Shown here: positions 9,594-19,599 of the stretch, piece after piece
Numbering within the stretch: position 1 is the first letter of the stretch
How the letters are laid out: every line of letters begins with the position of its first letter
Assembly (NCBI GenBank): GCA_036898135.1
Contig: CM072522.1
Location: 34,546,451-34,610,450, forward strand
DNA from: Oncomelania hupensis
Taxonomy: Eukaryota; Mollusca; Gastropoda; Littorinimorpha; Pomatiopsidae
DNA length: 64,000 nucleotides
Direction of reading: 5' to 3'
Notes under the pieces: generated by a model
What the model saw: the letters and a program-made list of their open reading frames with translations, nothing else
The model's database searches: none
What the model was told of the DNA's origin: nothing
Position numbers and translations under genes: made by a program

Positions 9594-10965
9594 TGTAACG
9601 AAAGGGGTTATATCAAGAAACTGCGTGTATGCGTGCGTGAATATTCTGCGTGTTCTCCCGTCTCACACTTTCTAACTCTCAAGAATTCTTTTGTTGTCAC
9701 ACCCCCTTTCTATTACTAGAAAATAAACAATAATCAACAAAGTTCACATAAGTACATACAATTCAATCAATAATATGGAAAAAATATATATAGTTTTGTA
9801 CTCACGTACTATATAGAAATAATCCGTGAATCTTATCATTCACAAAACACACACTTAAGTCTCAGTCAGATCATCCAAGAATAAAGTCACCAATCACCAA
9901 AACCACCAATAAAATCCCGGTCAGATAATCCAAGTATCACCAGTCACAATAAACACCACTATCGACCTGGTCACCGTCGACAGAGAGAGATTCCCCCAAT
10001 ACAATAGTCTCATGGAGGTTAGGATTTGCTGTGTCTTTCTTCGTCTCTAATCCTCTGTCTCTGTCCATATACTATCTTCCTTCTCCTTATCCTTGTCCTT
10101 TCTCTCTATCTATCCTGGGTTTTCTCCTCTATCTATCGTCCTCTTCACCTTCCCAATAATCCTCCACTGCTGCTGCGGTGGCTGTTGCTGCTGCTGCTGT
10201 GGCCGCTGCCGTTGTTGCTGCTGTTGCTGAGGTGGCAGTGGTTGCTACTGCTGCTGATGTGGTAGCGGTTGCCACTGCTGCCGATGTGGTAGCGGTTGCT
10301 ACTGCTGCCGATGTGGTAGTGGTTGCTCCTGCTGCTGATGTGGTAGCGGTTGCTACTGCTGCCAATGTGGCTGTGTTTAGGTGCTCGTCTTCTTCTTCGT
10401 CTTCTTCTTTGGCTTCTTCTCTGGCTCCTTCTTTATGCTTCCACCCTTCTTCTTCTCCTTCTTCTTCCTCCTTCGTGAGCTTTGTCTCCGTCTTGACTTT
10501 CTTCCTTTTCTTCTTCTTCTCCTTCTCCTTTACTTCTTCTTCTTCTTTCTTCTTCTTCTTCCTTCTTCCTTCTTCTTCTTCCTCTTCTTCTTTCTTCTTC
10601 TTCTTCTTCTTCTTCTTCTTCTTCTTCTTCTTCTTCTTCTTCTTCTTCTTCTTCTTCTTTCTTCTTCTTCTTCTTTTTCTTCTTTTTCTTATTCTTATTC
10701 TTCTTCCGCCTTGAGGCCCCTCAGCCGGAGACTTCTGCAGTCAACAACTGCTAGAAGTACAACACACACAACGACCACTCCTTGGTCCAGTCAAAAGAAG
10801 AATGCAAACATTTTTCTTGAATACATGTAATTGGTGAACCGTCACATGACTAGCTCAACCAATCAGAAATTAGTAATCAATAAAAATATTATAATTTATA
10901 TCTTCTCACAGGAAGATACTACAAACAGTCATCGGACCGAAATATTATAAACCCGGTCCGTGACA
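9594..10965 (-). repeat. 3' LTR of outer element
   Basis: 1372 bp. It contains a GCT-rich 27-bp-period minisatellite (about 10250-10375) and a long TTC/GAA-rich tract (about 10520-10710), which explains most of its length difference from the other LTR (1266 bp). Apparent alanine-, serine- and phenylalanine-rich frames come from these repeats and are not genes. Confidence 0.93.
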
Positions 10966-10981
10966 ATACCCCTTCCTGCAA
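10966..10981 (-). promoter_or_regulatory. Candidate polypurine tract of outer element
   Basis: The minus strand reads GCAGGAAGGGGTAT directly against the 3' LTR start TGTCACGG, the expected place and composition for plus-strand priming. Confidence 0.6.
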
Positions 10982-11304
10982 AAAGAAAACGCCCGAGTTT
11001 TCTGAATTTTATCAGAAAGAAAAAATTACTACAATTATGTCCGCCTAAACTGTACAAACAAGCGAAAAAGACAACTGGTAATTAGCACTTATATTAAACA
11101 TAAACATATTGTATTAAGCAATCACCCAAAGCGCAATAGACATACAAAATATGTAGTTCAAGTCCAAGCATGTCACCGTGAAACAGTGAAATCAAAAATC
11201 AATAAGGTACATAACAGATCATTTTGACAGTATTCCAATAGATTTTCAGTATTAAATATACAATAGCAGAAATATACACAAAGCATGTTCATTTTCCCCA
11301 GATT
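10982..11304 (-). other. 3' untranslated internal region of outer element
   Basis: Non-coding AT-rich sequence between the integrase fragment and the polypurine tract. No feature was recognised. Confidence 0.55.
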
Positions 11305-11624
11305 TTATGGAATACACTGATGATAGTGTCTGGCTTTGTCTACAACTGTTCTGATGTATTCTTGAGCTAGTTTGCAAGATTCTAGGATCTTGTTTTTGAC
11401 GTGTTTAAGCTGAATAGTGTCAGGGTAACGTGTTACCATATCAATGATGTTGAGTATGCATCTGTGACCTTCCTCATACGGCGGAGAAATCGGTTCTACT
11501 AAATCAGCTGTAACCCGTTTGAATGTTTCTGAAATAGTCGGCATCTTTTCTAAAGGAACCGGTGGAATGCAATGTCTCTCGTCTTGTGCACCAGTAATAA
11601 CATAACGAGTATGACCTTGATCTT
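11305..11624 (-). pseudogene. Integrase fragment of outer element
   Basis: About 100 codons resembling the start of a gypsy integrase core (VPLEKMP, TFKRVTADLVEPISPPYEEG, YILN-like ILNIIDMVTRYPDTIQLK). It contains the first catalytic Asp position (TADLV) but is truncated before the D-x-E remainder. It is in frame with the protease region on the other side of the nested element, so the deletion came before nesting. Confidence 0.7.
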
Positions 11625-11838
11625 TGTTTCGTTTTGCTTTTCTCTCATACAATAAAGCAAAGTCGTGTGAGACAGGGTAAGTATATTATATGTCTTTACT
11701 CTTCGCTGTCTCTCAATCCAGTGCATTCCTCTCCACAACACATTCAAGATATATATCTACACCAAGTGATTACTGTTACAAATTAATTATACATTACTGT
11801 AATTGTGAACTCAAATCAGTAAAGCAACATACGTCACA
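11625..11838 (-). repeat. 3' LTR of nested element
   Basis: 214 bp, near-identical to 16391-16604 (one visible difference near 11751: ACATTC against ACAATC). Preceded by target duplication ATCTT. Confidence 0.92.
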
Positions 11839-11853
11839 TCTCCCTTTCTTTAC
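11839..11853 (-). promoter_or_regulatory. Polypurine tract of nested element
   Basis: The minus strand reads AAAGAAAGGGAGAT immediately before the 3' LTR. Confidence 0.65.
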
Positions 11854-12273
11854 ATGAACAACATATTAAAGCATAATAAGCCAATGTTATCTTAAATAGT
11901 TCATAACTTAAATATCTCATGTTATCTTAAATAGTTCCTGACTTAAAGTTGTTTACTTTATACTGGTTTCTGATTTGCACGTCATTCACATCTTTTTAAT
12001 CCATACCGAATCCACACAAAAGACTATTATCATTGTCCTTGTCCGTTCCGAATTCTTATTCCTACAGCCTTAAACCTTTTTATCAAAGTCATCATCATTT
12101 AGTGTGTTTATTTGGAATGTCCGTAATTTAAATAATCTGGCTTCTTCACTTGTCTTCCTTATCGTGTATGATAGTGGGAAGTTGTACAGTCATTTTGTAC
12201 AGGAGCGCTCTGGATTTGGCGACGGTGCTGCGTTCGGCTCCTGTTGCTGATTTTAGTGCTGCTGTGGCCATGG
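11854..12273 (-). other. 3' non-coding region of nested element
   Basis: About 420 bp between the integrase stop and the polypurine tract, AT-rich. No other feature. Confidence 0.6.
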
Positions 12274-14004
12274 TTAATGGTACATCTCTGTCCTGGACCT
12301 GTTCTCAAACTCTGTTTCTGCTGTTTCACGAAGCTGTCGACGATTTCTTCTGAACCGGCGTCCGTCCTCTGTTCGGATGTTGTATGAGCGGATGTCTGTC
12401 TGTTTGTCTACTCTAGCACTGATCCACCTCCTGGATCCTGGGGGTTGAAATTTAACCACCTGACCAGGTTTTAGTGCTGATAGCTCTTTGGCATCTCTGT
12501 TGTAGTAGTCAGCTTGCTTCTTCTTCCTGTCATGTAGTTGTTGACTTACTGGAACTAGCGCTGGCGTCAGTAAGGACTTTGATATCGGAACCTGAGTTCT
12601 TGTTCTTCTGCCAAACAGTCGTTGGGCCGGCGAGCTGTTCATATTCTCTGTGGGCATGTTTCTCAACTCTAACAGTGCGAGAATGACATCTTGCTTGTTG
12701 TGTTCCGCTTTCTTCATGCATGTCTTGGCTGCTTTCACGGCGCTTTCGGCTTTCCCGTTAGACTGCGGGTAGTGCGGCGAGCTTGTGATGTGTTCTAACC
12801 CGTATGTCTTGCTGAATGTTTGGAGCTGTGCTGACGTAAACTGGGTGCCGTTGTCCGTTGTCAGACGTTCAGGAATCCCGTATCTGGCCATGTGTCCCTT
12901 TAAGCATCTGACCACTTCTCTCGAGTCTTTGATTTTCAGTCTATCGACTTCGAAATAATCAGAATAATGATCAACTGTCACGAGGTAATCGCGTCCATGC
13001 ACCTCAAAGATGTCACATGCTATGTGTTGCCATGGTAGTTCAGGTACTTCTGAGCTGATGAGTGTTTCTTTCTGTTGACTTCGTTGAAAGGTGTTGCAGG
13101 TCTTGCATTTCCTAATAAAGTCTTCTATGTCACTGCTCATTCTGGGCCAATATACGACTTCCCGTGCTCTTCTCAGGCAGCTCTGAATTCCTGAGTGACT
13201 TGCGTGTAGTTTCTGCATGATTTCTGTTTTCTGTTGCTGTGGTACAACGACTCTGTTTTCTTTAAAGACTAAGCCGTTGTGAACCGATAACTCTTCTCTA
13301 AATGGAAAATAGTCTTGCAGTTGTTGTGGTAGTTGACGTTTTTCATCTGGCCATCCCGCCAGAACTACTTTCATGATCAGGTTCATGGTTGCGTCTTCTT
13401 GTGTGGCTGCTTGTAACTTGATCAATCGTTCTTCACTGATGGCTAGTTCCTGGAGAGTGTTGATCTGTTCTGTGAAGAAAATGGCTTCTTTGTGGTTGGT
13501 CTGTTGTTCTGGTCGCCCACTGACTGCTCTGCTGAGTGTGTCCGCCAGGTGCATATCTTTGCCTCGTTTGTAAACAACAGTGTATCTAAATTTCTGAGTC
13601 CTGAGCAACATGCGCTGAATTCTCTTGGGTGCTGATAAAAGGCTCTTTTTGTGGATGATCTCGAGAGGTTTGTGGTCGGTCTCGACTTCTACGTCTCTGC
13701 CATAGACATATCTCTCAAACCTTTCTAGTCCAAAAAGTATAGCCAGCATCTCTTTCTCAATCTGTGCGTATTGTTTTTCTGTTTCTGTCAGCGCTCTAGA
13801 TGCGTACTGAATGGGTTGTCCGTCTTGCATGAGACACGCTCCCAGTCCATATTGAGAGGCATCACATTGAAGTGTGGTCTTGCTGTGACCTGACGAGTCA
13901 AAATATCGCAGAACCGGTGGCTCTGACAGAATCTTCTTCACTTTTCTCAAGGCCTCTCCATGGACATCGTCATCCCATCTGAAATAGGTGTTCTTTTTCA
14001 CCAA
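12274..14004 (-). CDS. RNase H and integrase part of nested gypsy polyprotein
   Basis: Open frame of about 576 codons. RNase H is at about residues 40-155 (TLQCDASQYGLGACLMQ, QIEKEMLAILFG, ETDHKPLE, LADTLSRA). An HHCC zinc-binding region follows at about 265-310 (LHASHSG...CKTC). The integrase core (about 325-480) has D in CDIFEVHG, D in TTDNGTQFTS and E in NGKAESAVKAAK, so the D,D-E triad is complete. A C-terminal region with QVVKFQPPGSRRW follows. It is intact apart from being separated from the reverse transcriptase by the SINE-like insertion. Confidence 0.9.
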   Translation of the reverse strand: MVKKNTYFRWDDDVHGEALRKVKKILSEPPVLRYFDSSGHSKTTLQCDASQYGLGACLMQDGQPIQYASRALTETEKQYAQIEKEMLAILFGLERFERYVYGRDVEVETDHKPLEIIHKKSLLSAPKRIQRMLLRTQKFRYTVVYKRGKDMHLADTLSRAVSGRPEQQTNHKEAIFFTEQINTLQELAISEERLIKLQAATQEDATMNLIMKVVLAGWPDEKRQLPQQLQDYFPFREELSVHNGLVFKENRVVVPQQQKTEIMQKLHASHSGIQSCLRRAREVVYWPRMSSDIEDFIRKCKTCNTFQRSQQKETLISSEVPELPWQHIACDIFEVHGRDYLVTVDHYSDYFEVDRLKIKDSREVVRCLKGHMARYGIPERLTTDNGTQFTSAQLQTFSKTYGLEHITSSPHYPQSNGKAESAVKAAKTCMKKAEHNKQDVILALLELRNMPTENMNSSPAQRLFGRRTRTQVPISKSLLTPALVPVSQQLHDRKKKQADYYNRDAKELSALKPGQVVKFQPPGSRRWISARVDKQTDIRSYNIRTEDGRRFRRNRRQLRETAETEFENRSRTEMYH

Positions 14005-14008
14005 GTCT

Positions 14009-14178
14009 AGATTTTTAGATTTAGATTTAGATTTTTTTTTTTTAGATTTTAATGCTTTATTGTCCCTTTTTATCGGGAAATTCTGGGCCGCCTCCCCATG
14101 TGGAAGGCGTAGTCGCAGCCTGTGGCGCGCCCAAACCCAACCTACCTAACATTAGTTGTGATTTTTGAAATTTTTTGA
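14009..14178 (-). mobile_element. SINE-like 170-bp insertion within nested gypsy pol
   Basis: Flanked by AAGTCT on both sides (14003-14008, 14179-14184). Removing it restores continuity between LLRD and the next block. On the minus strand it ends in an A-rich tail with repeated AATCTA units, as in retroposons. No clear tRNA or 5S promoter boxes were seen, so the class is open. Confidence 0.7.
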
Positions 14179-14931
14179 AAGTCTCGTAGCAGCGCTGCAG
14201 CCTCTGAAAGATTTGGTGCAAATTTCTGTAGGTAACCCACTACACCAAGCAGTCTCTGAACTGCCGCCTTGTCCCCTGGTGTTGGCAGCTGTTGAACGGC
14301 GTCTATCTTTTTAGGGTCTGGCTTCAAGCCTTCTCTGGACAGAATGTGTCCCAAATAGGAAACTTCGGTCTTCTTCAACTCTACTTTGTCTCTGTTCAGC
14401 CTTATTCCTTTCTGTCTGCAACGCTCTAGCAGACGGTGAAAGTTTGCATCGTGATCGGCTGCCCCCTCTCGGTCTGTCGCTCCTGTCCCGTAGACGATGA
14501 TGTCGTCATGCACTGCTACGACGCCTGGCAACCCTGCCAAAGCTGCATCTATTCTTCTCTGGAATTCTTCCGGAGCTGGTGAGATCCCGAATGGCATTCT
14601 CTTCCATCGGTACTTGCCAAACGGCGTTTCAAACGTGGTGAGGAAGCTGCTCGCGTCGTCTAGTTCCACATGCCAGAACCCGTTTTTGGCATCAAGGTGG
14701 GTTAAGAATTTAGCTCCCTTCAGTAGAGCAAGGACGTCGTCTATAGTTGGCATAGGATAGTCATTTCTCTTCAACGCCTTGTTCAGTGGCTTAGGGTCGA
14801 TGCATAGTCGCACCTTGCCGTTAGGCTTCATAGTGACGACCACGCTTCTGATCCAGTCTGTCGGCGTGGTGACTGGCTCTACAATATTCATCTTCTCCAG
14901 TCTCTTCAGTTCCTCTTTCACTTTTTTTTCT
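14142..14931 (-). CDS. Reverse transcriptase part of nested gypsy polyprotein
   Basis: About 250 codons. It begins EELKRLEKMNIVEPVTTP and continues with RLCIDPKPLNKALKRNDYP, FLTHLDAKNGFWHVEL and MPFGISPAPEEFQRRI. The catalytic block reads VHDDIIVYG, keeping both Asp of the x-x-D-D motif. It ends at ALLRD, after which a 170-bp insertion (14009-14178) brings stops. Element cDNA synthesis in the cytoplasm is the family role. Confidence 0.88.
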
Positions 14932-16344
14932 TATTGCTATCGGCCATTTTCTGCACGGCATCTTCACTGGAGTGACAGTTGAGTCAGTTTCTAGATGTAG
15001 CTGACCTTCTAGAGTCCCTTCACCTTCAAACACGTCGCTGTACTCGAACATGTCTCTTTGTGCTTCATCCTGGGTTGTGGTCACTGCTGCAATGTTTTCC
15101 ACATTTACTGTCAATAGCTTCATGTACTGTACCGCTTTTAACACTAGCACTGGTTTGCAGTCAGCTCTGGTGATGACAAAGTTCACTCTGTACTTCTTGT
15201 CGTTCTTAGGATTCTTCACTCGTAAGATGATCTCTCCTATTGGCTTCATTTCTGTCCCATTAAACATGACCAACTTCTTCTTTGTCTCCTGCACATCTCT
15301 GCAGTTCCTATCTCCAGTCACGTCCCTGTAGACTCTCTCAGGCAGCACGTTGGTGGTTGCCCCACTGTCAAGTAGAAACTTCACCATCTTCTTTCTTATC
15401 ATCATCTTGGCATGGATGTTTCTACTTTCTTTCTTGTCGCCGATTTGTAGAACTTGGTGTTCATTTGCCTCTTTATCATCATCTGTGTCTTCGTATTCTG
15501 TGTCGTCATCTTCTATCTGTTGAACTCTCGATCTTCTGTACTTCTTCTTTCTGCAACATGATGCAAAATGGTTCTCGCCGCCACAGGCGCTACAGTCTTT
15601 TCCAAAAGCTGGACACTTCTCTTTCCTTCTTTCGTGCTTTCCCCCACAGTACAAGCATTTTATTACTGTCTCTTCGTGCCGGTTTCCACCTTTATTGTTA
15701 GTATTCTTTGCAGGTTTCTCATTTCGGAAAGCCTGAACTTCTTGCTTGTCTTCTGTTTTCATCTTCATCGTCTGCTTCTGGCTCATTTCGTGTGCTCTGC
15801 ACATGTCGATGCAGTTGTCTAACTTTAGCTGTCTGACCTCCAGCAGCTTGGATCGTAGAGTTTCGTCTTTGACTCCCAACACGATTTGATCTCTCAACAG
15901 TCTATGTTCTAGATCACCAAAGTTGCACGTCTTTAGCAGTCGCCTCAAGTCGGCAACAAATTCTTCAATAGTCTCTGCTGATGTCTGATGTCTGCGATGA
16001 AACTTGAACGCTTCGTAGGTTTCGTTGATGGACCCCACACAATACTGTTCGAATTTACTCAGCACCACGTCGATGTCATCACGTTCGTCATCGTTGGCAA
16101 ACGGCAAACCATCGAAGATGTCCAACGCTTCTGACCCGATGCAGGAAAGAAATACTGCTGTTCGGTACTTGGGCTCTTCACTTAGTTGGTCAGTTATTAG
16201 CTCATAACTGTTCCACAGTCTCTTAAACTTCCTCCAGCTGCTCTGCAGGCTTCCTCCCGTCACGTCAAGGTTAGGAGGAAGAGGAATGTTCTTCTTTCTT
16301 CGGTTGCCTCTTGCGATGACTTCTACTTCTTGCTGTACTGCCAT
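14932..16344 (-). CDS. Gag-protease part of nested gypsy polyprotein
   Basis: Frame from ATG 16344 to the A-run at 14932-14939, about 470 residues of meaningful sequence. The gag core is at about residues 30-180, the zinc-binding region at about 225-265 (CLYCGGKHERRKEKC and CSACGGENHFASCC), then an acidic spacer and the protease with LLDSGATTNVL (about 325). The frame then continues towards the reverse transcriptase (MPCRKWPIAIRKK) but shifts at eight A residues; the ~35 codons after that (to 14821) are out of frame. The relatives I recall have gag-pol as one frame, so the shift is most likely an indel or sequencing error, although A-runs can also be slippery. Confidence 0.85.
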
Positions 16345-16374
16345 GGGTTTCTTTTATCGCTGCCACTTGAAGTT

Positions 16375-16390
16375 CAAACTTCTGACACCA
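16375..16390 (-). promoter_or_regulatory. Primer-binding site of nested element, likely tRNA-Leu
   Basis: Directly after the 5' LTR the minus strand reads TGGTGTCAGAAGTTTG. The first 13 bases are complementary to the 3' end typical of eukaryotic tRNA-Leu (ending CTTCTGACACCA). The assignment is from memory of tRNA ends. Confidence 0.65.
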
Positions 16391-16604
16391 TGTTTCGTTT
16401 TGCTTTTCTCTCATACAATAAAGCAAAGTCGTGTGAGACAGGGTAAGTATATTATATGTCTTTACTCTTCGCTGTCTCTCAATCCAGTGCATTCCTCTCC
16501 ACAACACAATCAAGATATATATCTACACCAAGTGATTACTGTTACAAATTAATTATACATTACTGTAATTGTGAACTCAAATCAGTAAAGCAACATACGT
16601 CACA
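16391..16604 (-). repeat. 5' LTR of nested element
   Basis: 214 bp. Contains ACTTTGCTTTATTGTATGAG on the minus strand near the end of the LTR. Followed by ATCTT. Confidence 0.92.
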
Positions 16605-16960
16605 ATCTTTGATGAGTGTGGAAGCACCCGAAAAAGGGTCGGACACACCTGGTAAATTCCCTACTATCAAATCGGCCACTGGTTGATCAATGACACAACA
16701 CAACACAGTGCCAGAGAAAAATGGAGTGTCAACAGGCACTTTGGCCAATGGAAATTCCTCTATATTTCCACTGAATGACCAACATTTACACTCTTTGCCA
16801 GTGTACTGGCCGTCCGAAACCAGTCTCTTGCGAACGCCACAGATAGTAGCCCCTGTGTCTCTGAGTACACTTGCTTTGAGGCCATTTACGGTACCTGACA
16901 CTAGCTTGGGCTGACCACAGTTTTCATCGCCAGCTGAGCAAATGACTTCCGCGACTAATT
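16605..16960 (-). pseudogene. Protease region of outer element (start of deleted pol)
   Basis: The minus-strand frame is -1 relative to gag and contains LRDTGATICGVRKRLV, an aspartic-protease active-site motif (D-T-G), followed by about 80 residues. It is interrupted at 16605 by the nested element. Across the nested insertion the frame runs straight into integrase sequence at 11624, with no reverse transcriptase or RNase H in between. Confidence 0.7.
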
Positions 16961-18469
16961 TAAGGCTGACTGAGTGTTAACTGGAGGGTCCTGGTATGTC
17001 TGAGAACCACTTTTCGTATCTTGAGTCTCTGGGTATGCATTGCCGCTAGCAGAAGGACACCGTGCAGCTATGTGACCTACACCCCCACAACAATAGCAAA
17101 CTATGTCCTGTCTATTTTGTCTTTTGCTGAGAGGAGGACTACCTGAAAAACGAGAACCAGGTCTAGAATACGTATTTCCACGTCCACGAGGAACCTGATC
17201 GTTTTGAGCGCCCCGTTGAGTATTCATGTTCTGATGTGCAAAACCCCTATTTGGAATAGGACCTGTGGGTCGGTAGTTTCCACGCGGAGAGTCACGAAAT
17301 CCCGATCCCCTGAAATTATTCCATCTTTGGCCAGTCGCACGAAATTGATTCTGAGTGGGTACATTCTGAGAAATCGACGCGGATGCAAAAATTGAGTCAT
17401 CTGACTTCCGTGCCAATTTCTTTTCCGGGTGAGCCATGCGAAATGCTTCAGCACTGTCTATCAAAGCCGCGAATTTTGTCAAATTTCTTTCTTTCAAAAA
17501 CACGGCGAGATCTCTCGAAACAGAAGCAATAAACTGCTCACACAAAATAAGATTCCATAGCCCATCAAAAGTCTTGTCACAATCTGATAGTTGGATCCAC
17601 CTTTCCAACAAGTGAGAAAATCGCTTTGAAAAAGTGACAAAACTTTCCCCCACTTCAGGCCTAACTGATCTGAATTTTTCCCTGAATCCATCTGCAGTGC
17701 ACTGAAATTTCTTAAGAAGTTCTTGCTTAAGATCATCATATGAAACTGCACCGGCAGCAGACAAAGAATGATAAACAGCTAAAGCCGGACCTTGTAGCAA
17801 TGCAGTTATGTACACAACCCATTTACTGCTATCGTAATTGAGAGCTTTAGCATGTGCCTCAAACCGGTACAAAAAAGAATCAATGTCATCCCTATCTTCT
17901 TTGAAAACAGGTAGTTGGGGCAACTTCGTAAACGAAGGGTTAGAGCTTCGCGTCCTAGGGGTAGTGTTCTCGCTCTGCAATTCAGCCTGTTTCAACTGAA
18001 GCTCAATTTCTTTTCCCTTTAGCTTAAGGCTTTCTCTGTCAAGTTCCATCTGATAATCCATCTTCAATTTCCTTTCCTCTCTTTCCAGTTCTTCTCTTTT
18101 AGCATTCTGTTCTAACTGAAATCGTTTCTCCTCTCTTTCCGGTTTAGCCTTTTCCCGTTCCAGTTCCTGTTCTAACTGCAATTTTTTAGCATCCTGTTCT
18201 AACTGCAATTTTTTAGCATCCTGTTCTAACTGCAATCTTTTAGCATCCTGTTCTAACTGCAATCGTTTTTCCTCCCTTTCCTGTTCTAACTGCAATCTTT
18301 TAGCATCCTGTTCCTGTTTAACCTTTTCCTGTTCTCTTTCTTTAGCCCTATCATGTCTCTGAAAACACTGCTCAATGTACTGCTGTAGCTTTTCGTCAGA
18401 AAAAACTAACTTCTGGGCTTGAGTCAAAAATGAATTAAATAAAGTATCATATTCCTCAACAGAAGACAT
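16955..18469 (-). CDS. Gag polyprotein of outer LTR element
   Basis: Intact 504-residue frame. The N-terminal ~60 residues are followed by a highly charged coiled coil (about residues 55-170) built of repeated K-R-L-Q-L-E-Q-D-A units. A gypsy-type capsid-like region follows (about 185-330; KLPQLPVFKEDRDDIDSFL, ALLQGPALAVYHSL), then an R/G/N-rich stretch and one CCHC zinc knuckle (CYCCGGVGHIAARC). Gag would assemble particles and bind element RNA. The start is the first ATG of the frame. An open protease frame overlaps the 3' end in the -1 phase, as is common for gag-pol junctions. Confidence 0.85.
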   Translation of the reverse strand: MSSVEEYDTLFNSFLTQAQKLVFSDEKLQQYIEQCFQRHDRAKEREQEKVKQEQDAKRLQLEQEREEKRLQLEQDAKRLQLEQDAKKLQLEQDAKKLQLEQELEREKAKPEREEKRFQLEQNAKREELEREERKLKMDYQMELDRESLKLKGKEIELQLKQAELQSENTTPRTRSSNPSFTKLPQLPVFKEDRDDIDSFLYRFEAHAKALNYDSSKWVVYITALLQGPALAVYHSLSAAGAVSYDDLKQELLKKFQCTADGFREKFRSVRPEVGESFVTFSKRFSHLLERWIQLSDCDKTFDGLWNLILCEQFIASVSRDLAVFLKERNLTKFAALIDSAEAFRMAHPEKKLARKSDDSIFASASISQNVPTQNQFRATGQRWNNFRGSGFRDSPRGNYRPTGPIPNRGFAHQNMNTQRGAQNDQVPRGRGNTYSRPGSRFSGSPPLSKRQNRQDIVCYCCGGVGHIAARCPSASGNAYPETQDTKSGSQTYQDPPVNTQSALN

Positions 18470-19583
18470 GGTCAGCTGAATCCAAAAGCAAATTACTAAA
18501 AGTAAGACAAAGCGAGTGACAAGTCCACGACTAACTTTAGGTTTGATACAAGTTTAACAATTTTTTTTTTTAAGTTTCACAAGGCCAGAAATATTACAAA
18601 ATCAAAAGCAAATTCAAGTTTGACAAAAGAAAACAATTCAAAATCGAAGCAAGCCAAGTTTGTCAGATGAAAATTATTTAGAAAGCGGTGCAAGTTCAAG
18701 TTTGACAAAATGAAATTATTTCGAAATCAATGCAAGTTCAAGTTTAACATACCATAACAAGTTTAACATACCATAAAAGAAAAGAAAACAATGTTTAGAT
18801 TATATTCAAAGTACCAGCAAGCATCAGAAAACCATACTAAATGCAACAATTAATAGCTGTAACAACTACCAATATTTAAATCCAAATTATGACATGTGAA
18901 ATTTTATAAGTAATTTGTTTTGAAATGAAAACAAAACAAAACAAAAACAAATAATAATAATAATGAAACACTATACTAAATAAAACAAACGACGACAACA
19001 GCATCACAACACAACAAAGACAGAACTAAAATTCTAAACTAATATCGGTACAATAGAATACAAGAAATCAATAGAAAAAACAACCAAGTTCCACTTCGGC
19101 TAAAAAAACACCGGAAGTTCTGTTAAAATGCCAAAAATAAATCCTAAATACCTACAACTAAAATAGGGATGTGACAACTATAACTATACAAGACAGGATC
19201 CTAATAAGTACAGAAGGAAAAACAAAACAATACTGAATAGCTGAACTAGAATTAGGCAAAATATATACACAGGAAGAAAAATGAATCTAAGCCCTCTCTG
19301 ATCCCAGAACTATACAAAGAATCAGACCCGCAAGGAAATAATTGGAGGCGGGGTATAAACTATATAAACACTAACATACTACCCAAAAGAAAAGAAAACA
19401 ACAATATAACAAGTCAGTTACACAGTACACACTTGTACACCAAAGTTAACACACCAAAGTTAACTGCCCAAAATTTATACAAAACCCTTCTACTATTTAT
19501 TTTTATACTTATTCAATTAACTCCCACAATATAAACTCCCACTAAGATAATTAAATAATCTAACTCCCACTAACTAACTACAG
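18470..19583 (-). other. Untranslated leader of outer element
   Basis: About 1.1 kb between the primer-binding site and the gag start. On the plus strand it is A-rich with runs of CAAAA. No open frame or known motif was seen. Confidence 0.6.
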
Positions 19584-19599
19584 GTTTCAGGGTCACCAC
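19584..19599 (-). promoter_or_regulatory. Candidate primer-binding site of outer element
   Basis: One base after the 5' LTR the minus strand reads TGGTGACCCTGAAACC. It starts TGG, as expected for pairing with a tRNA CCA end. I cannot assign the tRNA. Confidence 0.5.

Larger units (their letters stand above)
11625..16604 (-). mobile_element. Nested Ty3/gypsy LTR retrotransposon (K02A2.6-like), copy A
   Basis: A 4980-bp element with 214-bp LTRs (11625-11838, 16391-16604) bounded by TG...CA and flanked by ATCTT (11620-11624, 16605-16609). Minus-strand domain order is gag, zinc knuckles, protease, reverse transcriptase, RNase H, integrase, which is Ty3/gypsy order. Only two lesions were noticed: a 1-nt shift in an A-run and a 170-bp SINE-like insertion. 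The LTRs look nearly identical, suggesting a fairly young insertion. Confidence 0.93.

Noticed and set aside
10129..10830. Alanine-rich, leucine-rich, phenylalanine-rich and glutamate-rich frames in the LTR
   Set aside because: Products of GCT and TTC repeats within an LTR; the same happens at 20135-20729 and 48404-49116.
13998..14184. Second reverse-transcriptase gene break due to an intron
   Set aside because: The AAGTCT duplication and A-rich tail show a retroposon insertion, and no GT-AG borders fit.
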